This document shows positions 17,444 through 26,499 of a stretch of 64,000 nt of DNA, one piece after another; position 1 is the first letter of the stretch; every line of letters begins with the position of its first letter. The notes under the pieces were generated by a model. That model made no database searches, was not told the DNA's origin, and worked only from the letters and a program-made list of their open reading frames with translations. The stretch is taken from NCBI RefSeq assembly GCF_004764705.1, contig NZ_SHLX01000006.1, forward strand, positions 62,001 to 126,000, read 5' to 3'. A program made the translations under genes and the position numbers. The DNA is from Paenibacillus cymbidii (GTDB lineage: Bacteria; Bacillota; Bacilli; Paenibacillales; NBRC-103111).

Positions 17444-19246
17444 ATGCGTCCGTTTCGCCTGCTGACCAACCATTACCGCAAAAAGAAACTGACCTGGAAG
17501 CTGTTCATGATCACGTTCCTGCTGGTGGAGTCGATCATTCTGACGCTCGGGTATTTTTATTACCGGCATTCTTCGGCTACCCTGCTGCGCGCGCAAACCG
17601 AATACGCCGCGCAGATTATCGATAAATCCAATGAATATTTGCAGCTGAATTTGAAAAACGTCGAAAGCTTCTTCCGCTCCGTCGCAAGCGATCCGCGCAT
17701 TCAGGGCGACAACCATGAAGAAATCGGCAAATGGTTTACGGGCAACCTGATGCTGTACATGCCGAACGCCAAAAATATTCATCTGCTGCAGAACGACCAG
17801 ATGCTGGCCAGCACCTCCGTGTTCAGTTGGAAGCTTACCGAAAGCCGCTCTTTTCTGGAGCAATTGCAAACCGTTCGCGACCCTAATTTTTTGTACTGGC
17901 TTCCTCCCTACTTTTCTCCCGTCTCTTCGTTCACCGTCACCGCCGCAATGACCATCGGCTCGGATCGCGTGTCGGCGCCGCGAATACTGGCGCTTGATCT
18001 GGATTTGACGCAGCTGTACCAGGCGCTGAACCCGAATAAACAATCGTCGCTGCAAGGCGATTTGCTTTTGCTGGACCGAAGCAACCAACCCGTTTACGGC
18101 GAATCTCCTTATAGCACGTACGACGTCTATCGGAACCGGTTCGTGCTGAGCCGGTTGTCGCCCGACTTGTTCGAATCGGATTGGTCGACGCGAACGCTGG
18201 TCGATCGCGGCCGGACGTTGTTCCTCATCCGCAGCGTCAACAACGTGCTCGGTTGGCAGGTGGTGTGGATCATGGACCAAACCGTGCTGCTGCGGCCGCT
18301 GCACAACTCGATCGCTTTCAACTGGCTGCTTGCCTTCGTGTCGCTGCTGTTGTCGCTGGGCATCGCCAGCTTCATTACCAAGCTGGTCAGCCGCCCGCTG
18401 CGCACGATCTCCACGTCCATGAACCGGTTCAGTCTGGGCGATCTGGACACCTCGATCCGCGTCAACCGCGAGGACGAGCTCGGCGTTCTGTTTCGCCAAT
18501 TCAATCAGATGACCGCACGCATCCGCGAATTGATCGTCAACCTGAAGCGCACCGAAGCGAAAAAAAAGGCCGCCGATCTGCTGGCTTTCCAGGCCCAGAT
18601 CAAGCCGCACTTTTTGTACAATACGTTGAATGCCATCGGCATTTCCGCCAAACAAGGGCAAATGGCTCAAGTCGATCAACTGATCTCGGCGTTGACCGGT
18701 CAATTGGCATACAGTCTGGACAAGACGCCGAAACGGACTTCCTTGCGGGAAGAGCTGAAGGCGCTCGAAGACTACATCGAGCTGATGCTGATCCGTTATG
18801 CGGACCAGTTCGACGTGGAAATCAACATCGACCCGTCCACGCTCGAGTACGCCATGCCCAAATTCATTCTGCAGCCGCTTGTGGAGAACGCCATCTTCCA
18901 CGGCCTGATTCCGGCCAAACGGACGGGAACGCTGTTCATCGGGACATCGACCGGACCGGCGGAATGGTCGATTATGATCGAAGACGACGGGGTCGGCATC
19001 CCCGCCGGAAAGCTGCGGCACTTGCAGCGCATGCTGCAAATGTCCGTCGAAGAGGCGGATGAAGCTGCCGATTCCGGCGGCGGGGCGCGGGATTCGGGGC
19101 CGATCGGCCTGCGCAACGTGAACGAACGCCTGAAGCTTACCTTTGGCCATCCGTACCGCATGACGCTTGCGAGTACGGAAGCGGAAGGCACCCGGATTCT
19201 CATCCGGCTTCCCGTCGACATTCCCGAAGGAGGAACACTGCCGTGA
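17444..19246 (+). CDS. YesM-type sensor histidine kinase
   Basis: A membrane sensor kinase of about 600 residues. The first helix (LFMITFLLVESIILTLGYFY) is followed by a roughly 250-residue extracellular sensor domain, a second helix (LLAFVSLLLSLGIASFI), a HAMP region, the phosphoacceptor motif QIKPHFLYNTLNAIG, and an ATPase domain with LQPLVENAIFHGL, EDDGVGIP and GPIGLRNVNERL. This is the LytS/YesM class. The start is uncertain: ATG 17444 (or GTG 17441) follows GGGGGTGG and lies downstream of a candidate -10 box. It overlaps its response regulator by 4 bp and probably senses the glycan handled by the divergent sulfatase operon. Confidence 0.92.
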   Translation: MRPFRLLTNHYRKKKLTWKLFMITFLLVESIILTLGYFYYRHSSATLLRAQTEYAAQIIDKSNEYLQLNLKNVESFFRSVASDPRIQGDNHEEIGKWFTGNLMLYMPNAKNIHLLQNDQMLASTSVFSWKLTESRSFLEQLQTVRDPNFLYWLPPYFSPVSSFTVTAAMTIGSDRVSAPRILALDLDLTQLYQALNPNKQSSLQGDLLLLDRSNQPVYGESPYSTYDVYRNRFVLSRLSPDLFESDWSTRTLVDRGRTLFLIRSVNNVLGWQVVWIMDQTVLLRPLHNSIAFNWLLAFVSLLLSLGIASFITKLVSRPLRTISTSMNRFSLGDLDTSIRVNREDELGVLFRQFNQMTARIRELIVNLKRTEAKKKAADLLAFQAQIKPHFLYNTLNAIGISAKQGQMAQVDQLISALTGQLAYSLDKTPKRTSLREELKALEDYIELMLIRYADQFDVEINIDPSTLEYAMPKFILQPLVENAIFHGLIPAKRTGTLFIGTSTGPAEWSIMIEDDGVGIPAGKLRHLQRMLQMSVEEADEAADSGGGARDSGPIGLRNVNERLKLTFGHPYRMTLASTEAEGTRILIRLPVDIPEGGTLP

Positions 19247-20856
19247 AAACGATCGTGTTGGTGGATGACGAAGCTTTGAGCAGAGAGCATTTTCGCGAGA
19301 GCGTTCCTTGGGCGGCCTGGGGTTACCGCATCGTGGGCGAAGCGTCCAACGGACAGGAAGCGCGGGAGCTGTGCGCAGCGCTGCAGCCGGACATTGCGCT
19401 GATCGATATTACGATGCCGGTGATGGACGGGTTGACGCTGCTGCGGCATCTTCACGAAGACCAACCGGACATTCGCTGCATCATGCTTACCGCTCATAGG
19501 GATTTCAACTATGCCCGGCAGGCCATTCAGCGGCATGCTTGCGGGTATTTGCTGAAAGCTCCGCTGCAGCTGGAAGAAGTGAAAGAGGCGCTGGAACAGG
19601 CGGCCCGCGACGTGGACAGGAGCCAGACGCTCCACCAAACCCGGAGCGCGCAGCAATTGCTGCTGCATCAATATCAATACCCGCTGCGCAAGCAATATTT
19701 TGACCATATTCTGAAAGGCGTTCTGGCTTCGTCGGAGGAAATGGTGCAGAGCGGGCTGCCGATCGGCATTCGTCTGTCGGAGGAGCAGCAATGCCTGCTC
19801 GTCTGCCAGGTCGATCAATTGGAGCAATACAAGGAGCGGTATCCCCGTCAGGACGACGCCTTGCTGGAGTTCAGCATGCTGGAGATCGTGCGGGAAACCG
19901 TTCAGACGTTGCCATCCGTCCGGTTCGAGCTGTTCCCTATCGTGTTGGGGCAATTTGCGGTATTGCTCCAGCTTGGGGAAAACGCACCGGACGACAAAAA
20001 CGAACGAACGATCGTCAGCGAAATCGCGCGGAAATGGGCGCTGCCGATGCAGCAATACATGGATCTGCAGCTGACGATGGCGGTGAGCCGCCCGTTTGTT
20101 GCGCTGCACAAGCTGCGGGGCATTTACGGGCAATGCCTGTCGCTGCTGCCCCATCGATTTTATCAGCGGGAGCCGCGGCCGGTATTCGAAGCGGACGTTG
20201 TCCCTTTCCATCCTTGGCCCAATGCCCTCTTCGCCAAACTTCGGGCGGAATTCGAAGCGATCGGGCAGCCGTCTTCGCTGGAGGCGTTTGAAGCGTGGGT
20301 GCTCAGGGCAAGGAACGCGGGGCAGCATTGGCAGCCGGCGCCGGATCGGTTGCTCGCCTGGTTTGCCGCGCTGGGAACGGCGGCGCATGCGGCATCGTCG
20401 CCGATTGATCCGGCGGCGGCTTGGCCGGATTTTGCGCGGATGTCGCATTTGAATCAAGCGCTGGAAAGCTTGACGCTGTGGGCCCGCAACCGCGACCGCG
20501 GCAGCCGGGCGATCTCCGTGCGGCCGGAAATCGCCAAAGCGGTGCACTTCATCAAGCACCGGCTGCGCGAGGAATTAACGCTCGACATCATTGCCCGCGA
20601 GGTTCAGTTAAGCCCCTCCTACCTGGGACAATTGTTCAAGAAGGAGGTCGGCTCGTCCATCGTGGACTACATCATGGAGCAGCGCATCGACCAGGCCAAA
20701 CGGTACCTGATCGGCGGCGACTACCGCAATTACGAGCTGGCGGACAAAGTCGGCTTCTCCAACTACTCCTACTTCTGCACCCTGTTCAAAAAATATACCG
20801 GCATGACGCCGAATCAATTCCGCAGCTCGGTCCGGCCGCAGTTGCCGAAGGACTGA
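19243..20856 (+). CDS. YesN-type response regulator with AraC output domain
   Basis: A 537-residue response regulator. The N-terminal receiver domain has the acidic pocket VDDEA, the phosphoacceptor aspartate in ALIDITMPVMDG and the conserved lysine in LLKAPLQ. A long central region follows, then a C-terminal AraC-type DNA-binding domain with two helix-turn-helix motifs (LTLDIIAREVQLSPSYLGQL and ELADKVGFSNYSYF). The start is GTG at 19243, inside the kinase stop (GTGA), showing translational coupling. It probably activates the divergent permease/sulfatase operon. Confidence 0.93.
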   Translation: MKTIVLVDDEALSREHFRESVPWAAWGYRIVGEASNGQEARELCAALQPDIALIDITMPVMDGLTLLRHLHEDQPDIRCIMLTAHRDFNYARQAIQRHACGYLLKAPLQLEEVKEALEQAARDVDRSQTLHQTRSAQQLLLHQYQYPLRKQYFDHILKGVLASSEEMVQSGLPIGIRLSEEQQCLLVCQVDQLEQYKERYPRQDDALLEFSMLEIVRETVQTLPSVRFELFPIVLGQFAVLLQLGENAPDDKNERTIVSEIARKWALPMQQYMDLQLTMAVSRPFVALHKLRGIYGQCLSLLPHRFYQREPRPVFEADVVPFHPWPNALFAKLRAEFEAIGQPSSLEAFEAWVLRARNAGQHWQPAPDRLLAWFAALGTAAHAASSPIDPAAAWPDFARMSHLNQALESLTLWARNRDRGSRAISVRPEIAKAVHFIKHRLREELTLDIIAREVQLSPSYLGQLFKKEVGSSIVDYIMEQRIDQAKRYLIGGDYRNYELADKVGFSNYSYFCTLFKKYTGMTPNQFRSSVRPQLPKD

Positions 20857-20894
20857 CCGGGGCTTTGCCGCATTTTGCCGCTCCGCGTCGGCCT

Positions 20895-21287
20895 TTACGC
20901 TGCCTGCGGCTTTTTTAGGCGCGCGGCGGCGGGGCGGAGCTTCCCGAAGAAGATGACCAGCGCGACGATCAGCCCCACGAGCGGCGACAAGGCTTCGCCA
21001 AAGCCCATCTCTGAAACCAGGACGGAGACGAAGGCGCCGGCCATTACAACGATCAGGGCCCCCGCCCCCAGAACAGTCAAGATGACATTTCGGAAGCCGA
21101 CAATCAGGCACACGGTCGCCAGCAGCTCCACCGCCGCAATGAAGTACATGAACCCCGGCGCGTACCCAAGCGGCTCCGTATACAGCCTCCTCACCTCATC
21201 CGTGCCCATAAAAAACTTCGACATGCTCGCCATGAGGAACCCGGCCGCCAGCAGCCCTTGCAAAATACGAAACACCCATTTTTTCAC
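20895..21287 (-). CDS. DoxX-family membrane protein
   Basis: A 130-residue protein with four predicted membrane helices (ILQGLLAAGFLMASMSKF, FIAAVELLATVCLIVGF, LGAGALIVVMAGAFVSVL, LVGLIVALVIFFG), matching DoxX/YqjF-type proteins. The family is linked to redox and thiol stress, but the function here is unknown. It is a single gene convergent with the yesN-like gene and separated from the beta-mannosidase gene by a repeat-rich gap. A palindrome just upstream may be its operator. Confidence 0.8.
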   Translation of the reverse strand: MKKWVFRILQGLLAAGFLMASMSKFFMGTDEVRRLYTEPLGYAPGFMYFIAAVELLATVCLIVGFRNVILTVLGAGALIVVMAGAFVSVLVSEMGFGEALSPLVGLIVALVIFFGKLRPAAARLKKPQAA

Positions 21288-21309
21288 GAATCGTATCCCC
21301 TTTCGCGTT

Positions 21310-21326
21310 GTGAGATTTCACCTCAC
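21310..21326. promoter_or_regulatory. candidate operator upstream of the DoxX gene
   Basis: The dyad GTGAG at 21310-21314 and CTCAC at 21322-21326 sits about 25-40 bases upstream of the DoxX ATG. The placement suits a repressor site, but no regulator gene is adjacent and the arms are only 5 bp. Confidence 0.3.
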
Positions 21327-21458
21327 GAATATACCACGAAAGGAATATTCCTGTAAATGCATATTTAGAAAATGCCTCTCCACGCTGAAAACCTTCAGCC
21401 GCGGCGTCGGGAGGAGTTGTCGTAGGGCAGTGGCGGACCTTGCTGCAACGACTGGCCC

Positions 21459-21650
21459 GAAATAGGCCATGAAAAATGGCTTATTTGCCTGTTTTCCCTC
21501 TACTCATGACAAATAACCAGTGAAAACACTGGCTATTCCGGCCAAATCTCCGCAAACTCGAACTTTTCAGCGAAATAGCCAGCGATTTCACTGGCTATTT
21601 CGTTACTGCCCACCATTTTTGACGAAATAGCCAATCAAACATGGCTTATT
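21459..21650. repeat. cluster of four palindromic elements (GAAATAGCC family)
   Basis: Four imperfect palindromes lie at 21459-21487, 21511-21537, 21571-21602 and 21624-21650. The best, at 21571-21602, pairs CGAAATAGCCAG with CTGGCTATTTCG. All share the arms AAATA(G)GCCA and TGGC(T)TATTT around a short loop. They account for nearly half of the gap between the DoxX and beta-mannosidase genes; nothing else is recognised there. The same family recurs at 26500-26692 and 38788-38816. Confidence 0.85.
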
Positions 21651-21697
21651 CATTGACACACGCGCCCGACAGCGGCTATCAAGCGCGTTCCCAACAA

Positions 21698-24175
21698 CTA
21701 CTCCACCGCGTACGTGTCCCAATAGCTGCGAACTTGCAGCGCCGCCGTGATATCCGCCGTCGTCCACGACGCGGGCAGCCGGTCGCGCGGCACCGTGACG
21801 ACAACCGACTCGCCCCCGGACAAATCGAAATAGTTATCGGAGAAAACGACATCTTGTCCGTCCAGCTCCAGTTCGACGAACTTCGCCAGCGCGTCGCTGC
21901 CGACACGGATGCTGACGAGGCCGTCCGCTTCGGCCACTTGCGCGGCGATGTGCGGCTTGCGGAAGCTGAAGTGTTTGGCCGGCACGAACAGCACCGTGCC
22001 TTTGGACACAACAGCGCCGTCCTCGCCGGCGAGCTCGTACTGCAAATACGCTTCCTTCACATCGGCGATCTGCCCGGCAAAATCAAGCGCCGCCGCTTCC
22101 CCCGTCGCAAGCGCGCCGATGGCGGCCGGCGCCGTGCCGCTGGCGAGTTGCCGCTCGTCCGCGCTGCGCAGAAACCAGCGCACCGTGCCGGCGAAGCTGC
22201 GCCTCGTTTCGTTCGTCACGTGCAGCTCCACGCGAGTCCCCTCTTCCCTGGCGGACAGCAGCACCGGCGCGTAAAACCGTTTGGCCGCATAATGCAGCAC
22301 CTTCCACCGGCCAAAATAGTCGATGCTCGCCCACGACGACACCGGCCAGCAATCGTTCAATTGCCAATACAGCGTACCCATGCAGCGGCCGCGGTTGCGC
22401 CGCCAATGCTCGACGCCGTAGCGCATCGCTTCCGCCTGCAAAATTTGCGACGCGTATACGAGCGAGCGGAAATCGCGCGGGAATTGCAGCGTTTCGCCGA
22501 GATACATCAATATTTTCTGGTTGCCGGACGGGTTCTTCTGGTGGCATTCCATCACATAGGAGAACAGGTTGCGTTCCCCCGGCAGCGTAAACGACTCGAT
22601 CGTCCGCTCGTGCGGCAGCGATTCGAAGCCGAATTCGGACATGTAGCGGAAATACGTTTTGCGGTATTCCGTAAACGGCTTGTTGTTGTGCCACACTTCC
22701 CAGTAGTGGCCGTCGCCGTAGTTTTCGCCGTTCGTTTCGAAGAAGTCGCCGCCCGACGAAGGCGAACCCGGCCAATAGAACGTGTCCGGCGCCAATTCGG
22801 CCACCGTCGCGGGAACGCCGCGCTCGAAGAAGTCGATATACGACGTGCGGTTTTCGTCCGTGTCGGCGATCCGGCCGTCCTCGAAAAACATTTCGATCTC
22901 GTTGTTGCCGCAGATGAGCCCCAGACAGGCATGGTGGCGGATGCGCCGAACGTTGTCCGCGATTTCGACGTTGACGTTGGCGACAAACGATTCGTTCAAG
23001 TCGTACACGCCGCAGGCGAACATCAGGTCCTGCCAGACGATCAGCCCATATTGATCGCACAGCTCGTAAAAATAGTCGTCCGGATACAGCCCGCCGCCCC
23101 AAATGCGGATCGTGTTGAAGTTCGCCGCCACGCAGTCGCGGATCAGCTGCTCCGAACGCTCCCGCGACGTGCGGCCGAGCAGGTTGTCCTCCGGAATGTA
23201 GTCGGCGCCCATCGAAAAGACGGCGACGCCGTTCACTTCGAAAGCGAACTTGCGCCCCCATTCGTCCGGCTCGGTGTTGACGGTCAAGGTGCGCAAACCG
23301 ACGCTTAACCGCCGTTCGTCCAACGTCCCGGCCGACGACGACGCTTGCAGCCGCACTTCCACGCCGTACAGCGGCTGCTCGCCGTAGCCGTTCGGCCACC
23401 ACAGCCGCGGCTCGGCAATCGCGATGTCCGCCGTGGCCGCGCCCGAGCCGTCAAGCTCGACCGTACGTTCGGCCGCCACGGATCCGTCCTGCGCCGTTAC
23501 GACAACGACGGCTTGCAGCGCCGCCCCGTCGTCGAACCGCTCGGAGGCGACCGCCACCTGCAGCGAAACGGCTCCGCCTTCGTGGCGCTGGCGCACGGAA
23601 ACGTCGGCGAGCCGCGCCGTGCGGTAGCCGCACAAGCTGGCGCTGCGCCATATGCCGCAGTCCGGCAGCTTCGGGCCCCAGTCCCAGCCGGACATGTAAT
23701 GCGCCTTGCGCAGATGCGTGTAGCCCGGCACAACCATCGGGATGCCGAACAGCGGCTTCTCCGCCTGCTTCGCCAGCATGTACTTGACCGGCGAGCGGAA
23801 CACGACGCGCAGCTCGTTGTCGCCTTCGCGCACCAGCGTTCGGGCGTCAAGCTCGTACGTGCGGAACATATTGTCCGTCGACAGCGCATGGATGCCGTTC
23901 ACGTATACATCCGCGAGCGTATCGAGCCCTTCGAACACGAACGCCAGCTTGTCGCAAGCGAGCAAATCGGCCGAAACCTGGAACGTGCGCGCATACTCGT
24001 AATCGTCGTCGAACATCTTCAGCACGGCATCTTCGTTGTCCCGGTAGAACGGATCCTCGATGGCGCCGAGCGCCAGCAAATCGGACAACAGCGTGCCCGG
24101 CACCCGGCCTTGCCGCCAGCTTGTTTCGTCCGTTCGGCGGAATTGCCAGGCGCCGTTTAATTGCAGCTTGAACAT
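21698..24175 (-). CDS. beta-mannosidase, glycoside hydrolase family 2
   Basis: An 825-residue GH2 enzyme that removes terminal beta-mannose from oligosaccharides. It has the N-terminal jelly-roll domain (YVNGIHALSTDNMFRTYELD), a central immunoglobulin-like domain, and a TIM barrel with NFNTIRIWGGGLYPDDYFYE, the acid/base motif CGNNEIE (E426) and the probable nucleophile in YMSEFGFES (E514). These match beta-mannosidases rather than beta-galactosidases. No signal peptide is present, so it acts on imported oligosaccharides. It stands alone with its own upstream region and could complement a GH5 enzyme if that one cuts mannans. AGGAAGG precedes the ATG. Confidence 0.93.
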   Translation of the reverse strand: MFKLQLNGAWQFRRTDETSWRQGRVPGTLLSDLLALGAIEDPFYRDNEDAVLKMFDDDYEYARTFQVSADLLACDKLAFVFEGLDTLADVYVNGIHALSTDNMFRTYELDARTLVREGDNELRVVFRSPVKYMLAKQAEKPLFGIPMVVPGYTHLRKAHYMSGWDWGPKLPDCGIWRSASLCGYRTARLADVSVRQRHEGGAVSLQVAVASERFDDGAALQAVVVVTAQDGSVAAERTVELDGSGAATADIAIAEPRLWWPNGYGEQPLYGVEVRLQASSSAGTLDERRLSVGLRTLTVNTEPDEWGRKFAFEVNGVAVFSMGADYIPEDNLLGRTSRERSEQLIRDCVAANFNTIRIWGGGLYPDDYFYELCDQYGLIVWQDLMFACGVYDLNESFVANVNVEIADNVRRIRHHACLGLICGNNEIEMFFEDGRIADTDENRTSYIDFFERGVPATVAELAPDTFYWPGSPSSGGDFFETNGENYGDGHYWEVWHNNKPFTEYRKTYFRYMSEFGFESLPHERTIESFTLPGERNLFSYVMECHQKNPSGNQKILMYLGETLQFPRDFRSLVYASQILQAEAMRYGVEHWRRNRGRCMGTLYWQLNDCWPVSSWASIDYFGRWKVLHYAAKRFYAPVLLSAREEGTRVELHVTNETRRSFAGTVRWFLRSADERQLASGTAPAAIGALATGEAAALDFAGQIADVKEAYLQYELAGEDGAVVSKGTVLFVPAKHFSFRKPHIAAQVAEADGLVSIRVGSDALAKFVELELDGQDVVFSDNYFDLSGGESVVVTVPRDRLPASWTTADITAALQVRSYWDTYAVE

Positions 24176-24194
24176 GCGTACCTTCCTGCCTCTC

Positions 24195-24207
24195 GTATAT
24201 TGTATAC
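24195..24207. promoter_or_regulatory. palindrome in the beta-mannosidase promoter region
   Basis: The dyad GTATA-TTG-TATAC at 24195-24207 lies 20-32 bases upstream of the beta-mannosidase ATG (minus strand), among AT-rich sequence resembling a promoter. It may be a regulator site, or a chance feature of an AT-rich -10 region. Confidence 0.3.
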
Positions 24208-24269
24208 TATGTATTCATTGTGAACTCGTCCCTATAATAACACAGCCTGCCGGATTTCGCCCATCGCCG

Positions 24270-24797
24270 TTATTTGGCGCGGATCGGAAAATACAGATCG
24301 ATTTCGCTGTTCGGGTCGTCCGGTCTTGTATACCGCTGGTCGTAAAATTCAAATTCATACTTGCCCGTGGCGACGCCGCCATCGTATTCGAACGGATGGT
24401 TCGGCAGCCAGTTGCCCCAGAAGTATCGGAACGATTCGCCGAGCCCGTCCAGGTGGCCGCGATGCGTCAGCACGAGATAACGCGCGGCAGGCACGTCGAT
24501 GCAGACAAGCCCTTCCGGCACGGAAACGTCGGACACCGCGGTGTCGTCGAGCCCGATTTGAACGGCGGCGGTGTAGTCGAAGCACATGGAAGATTCATTC
24601 GCCGGGTTTTGCAGCATCAGACCGAAGCTGCGCGAGCCGATTTCGCCGGCGATTTCCGGTATGCGTTTGCCGAAACGGGCCCACAGCTTGGCGATCGAGT
24701 TCGAAGGCGGCGGCGTTTGCGAATCGAAGACGATCGACTCGGTCAACCCAACGACGCGAAAGGCCGGTTTTTCCACAAATTTGATCTCAAGCACCAT
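24270..24797 (-). CDS. GyrI-like / AraC effector-binding-domain protein
   Basis: A 175-residue protein resembling the stand-alone effector-binding (GyrI/SOUL-like) domain. It begins KFVEKPAFRVVGL, has the IAKLWARFGKRIPEI helix, and the C-terminal pattern HPFEYDGGVATGKYEFEFYD followed by an acidic DLYFPIRAK end. Such domains bind small, often hydrophobic or cationic ligands, and can act as sensors or hydrolases. There is no DNA-binding domain. It is about 40 bp downstream of the hxlR-like gene on the same strand, so the two may be co-transcribed. Confidence 0.78.
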   Translation of the reverse strand: MVLEIKFVEKPAFRVVGLTESIVFDSQTPPPSNSIAKLWARFGKRIPEIAGEIGSRSFGLMLQNPANESSMCFDYTAAVQIGLDDTAVSDVSVPEGLVCIDVPAARYLVLTHRGHLDGLGESFRYFWGNWLPNHPFEYDGGVATGKYEFEFYDQRYTRPDDPNSEIDLYFPIRAK

Positions 24798-24840
24798 TTA
24801 TAACGCTGCCTCCTTTAGATGTAAACATTCACATAAACTT

Positions 24841-25242
24841 CTATTCGCCGTTGGCGGTTCGTTTCCCTTCTGCGCCGTCAAGCGTCAATCCGTACCGTTT
24901 CAACTCGATGAAAATACGCTCCAGCTGCCTGCCTTTGTCCGTCAACGCGTACTCGACCCGCGGCGGAATTTCCGGATATACAGTGCGGGTGACGATCCCC
25001 GCCTCCTCCAGCTCGCGCAGCCGCAACGACAGCGTCTTCGGGCTGATGCCTTCGAGCGAACGAAGCAGATCGCCGAAACGAAGCGTGCCGTCCAGCAGCA
25101 GATCGCGGACGATCAGAAACGTCCATTTGCTGCCGATGATGCCAAGCGCGCGTTCGATCGGACACGCGTCGCCCGGTACGCTTCTCGCCAGGGCGATCGG
25201 TTCCGCGTTGCCTTGCTGCGCGTTGCCCAGCGTCTCCCCCAT
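24841..25242 (-). CDS. HxlR-family transcriptional regulator
   Basis: A 133-residue winged helix-turn-helix protein of the HxlR/YodB/HypR family. Signatures are CPIERALGIIGSKWTFLIVR, LRFGDLLRSLEGISPKTLSL and LRELEEAGIVTRTVYPEIPP. C27, at the start of the winged-helix domain, corresponds to the conserved cysteine that senses quinones, diamide or aldehydes in several family members. It is divergent from an old yellow enzyme gene, the classic arrangement for a redox-sensing repressor and its target. AAGGGGG precedes the ATG. Confidence 0.92.
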   Translation of the reverse strand: MGETLGNAQQGNAEPIALARSVPGDACPIERALGIIGSKWTFLIVRDLLLDGTLRFGDLLRSLEGISPKTLSLRLRELEEAGIVTRTVYPEIPPRVEYALTDKGRQLERIFIELKRYGLTLDGAEGKRTANGE

Positions 25243-25375
25243 CCCGTCAGTCCCCCTTCACCCCGATGCAAAATAAACCGCCGTTTGGCGCAAGCTGCCT
25301 TTTGAGCGGCGCCTTTCCTACTACGATAGCACATTACTTCCCAAACGGAAACTAGATTAACTTTTTATCACTACT

Positions 25376-25404
25376 TTCATAAATGAATTGACTTCCGCTA
25401 TAAT
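25376..25404 (+). promoter_or_regulatory. promoter and candidate HxlR operator of the old yellow enzyme gene
   Basis: TATAAT lies at 25399-25404. The perfect dyad TTCAT-AA-ATGAA lies at 25376-25387, covering the position expected for the -35 element. A dyad over the -35 would allow repression by the divergently encoded HxlR protein. Assignment to HxlR is inferred from position only. Confidence 0.45.
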
Positions 25405-25453
25405 GGGGGCAGATGAGAAAACCAAACTTTTTTCGGTAAAGGAGCCCTGTTTG

Positions 25454-26476
25454 ATGGAGAGACTGTCTTCACCGTTTGCGCTCAAGGATTTGCAGCTGAA
25501 AAACCGCATCGTCATGGCGCCGATGTGTCAATATTCCGTCAGCGCCAAGGACGGCGCGCCGAACGACTGGCATTTCGTGCACTATGTCTCGCGCGCGGTT
25601 GGCGGGACGGGGCTGATTATTATCGAGATGACCGATGTGGAGCCGGACGGCCGTATTTCCGATTATGACCTCGGGTTATGGTCGGACGATCATATTCCGG
25701 CGTTTCGCCGCATCGTGGACGAAGTGCACAAGCACGGCGCCGCAATCGGCATCCAAATCGCCCACGCCGGACGCAAGGCGGAGGATGCCGCGGTGCCTGT
25801 CGGCCCGTCGGACATCCCGGTCACCGCCGATTCGCGGCGGCCGCGCGCGCTGGAAACCGCCGAGGTGAAAGCACTCGTGGCCAAGTTCGGGGAAGCCGCG
25901 CGGCGCGCGGTAGCCGCCGGCGTCGACACGATCGAGCTGCACGGCGCTCACGGCTACTTGATCCACCAGTTCCATTCGCCGGCCATCAACAACCGGACGG
26001 ACGAATACGGGCGCGATTTGGCGCTGTTCGGCACGGAAGTGATAGCCGCCGTCAAACGCGAAATGCCGGCCGGCATGCCGCTTCAGCTGCGCATTTCGGC
26101 AGTGGAATATATGGATGGCGGCTACGATTTGCCGCACAGCCTGGATATTGCACGGCGGTACAAGGACGCCGGCGTCGACATGTTCCATGTCAGCAGCGGC
26201 GGCGAAGGCCCGGCCGGCGTTCGGAAGCCGGGCAATTATCCCGGCTACCAGGTGCCGTTCGCGCGCGCCTTCAAGCAGGCGCTCGGCGTTCCCGTTATTG
26301 CGGTCGGCCTGCTGGACGACCCGAAACTGGCCGAGGCGACCGTCGCGAACGGCGATGCCGACCTCGTCGCGGTGGCGCGCGGCATGCTGCGCGATCCGTA
26401 CTGGGCGCTGCACGCGACCCAGGCCGTGTCGGCGGCCAAGGCCGAGCCGCCGCGCCAATACGCGCGCGCCTATTGA
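25454..26476 (+). CDS. namA: old yellow enzyme, NADPH dehydrogenase NamA/YqjM type
   Basis: A 340-residue FMN-dependent ene-reductase. It has NRIVMAPMCQYS with C25 and Y27 matching the redox-tuning cysteine and tyrosine of Bacillus YqjM, QIAHAGRK, the substrate-binding histidine region ELHGAHGYLIHQFHSPAINN, and the FMN phosphate site ending VAVARGMLRDPYWA. It reduces activated C=C bonds of enals, quinones and nitro compounds, protecting against electrophiles. ATG 25454 follows AAAGGAG at 25438-25444; upstream in-frame starts lack a site. It is probably controlled by the divergent HxlR regulator. Confidence 0.94.
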   Translation: MERLSSPFALKDLQLKNRIVMAPMCQYSVSAKDGAPNDWHFVHYVSRAVGGTGLIIIEMTDVEPDGRISDYDLGLWSDDHIPAFRRIVDEVHKHGAAIGIQIAHAGRKAEDAAVPVGPSDIPVTADSRRPRALETAEVKALVAKFGEAARRAVAAGVDTIELHGAHGYLIHQFHSPAINNRTDEYGRDLALFGTEVIAAVKREMPAGMPLQLRISAVEYMDGGYDLPHSLDIARRYKDAGVDMFHVSSGGEGPAGVRKPGNYPGYQVPFARAFKQALGVPVIAVGLLDDPKLAEATVANGDADLVAVARGMLRDPYWALHATQAVSAAKAEPPRQYARAY

Positions 26477-26499
26477 CGCAGCCGCAGCGGACAGCGCGG

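Noticed and set aside
17279..19150. A long minus-strand open frame opposite the YesM-type kinase.
   Set aside because: The kinase is certain from its motifs; the opposite frame is Gln/Arg-rich shadow sequence.
24815..24840. A catabolite-repression (cre) site in TGTAAACATTCACA near the GyrI-like gene.
   Set aside because: The centre lacks the conserved CG of cre sites and the position between two co-directional genes is not convincing.
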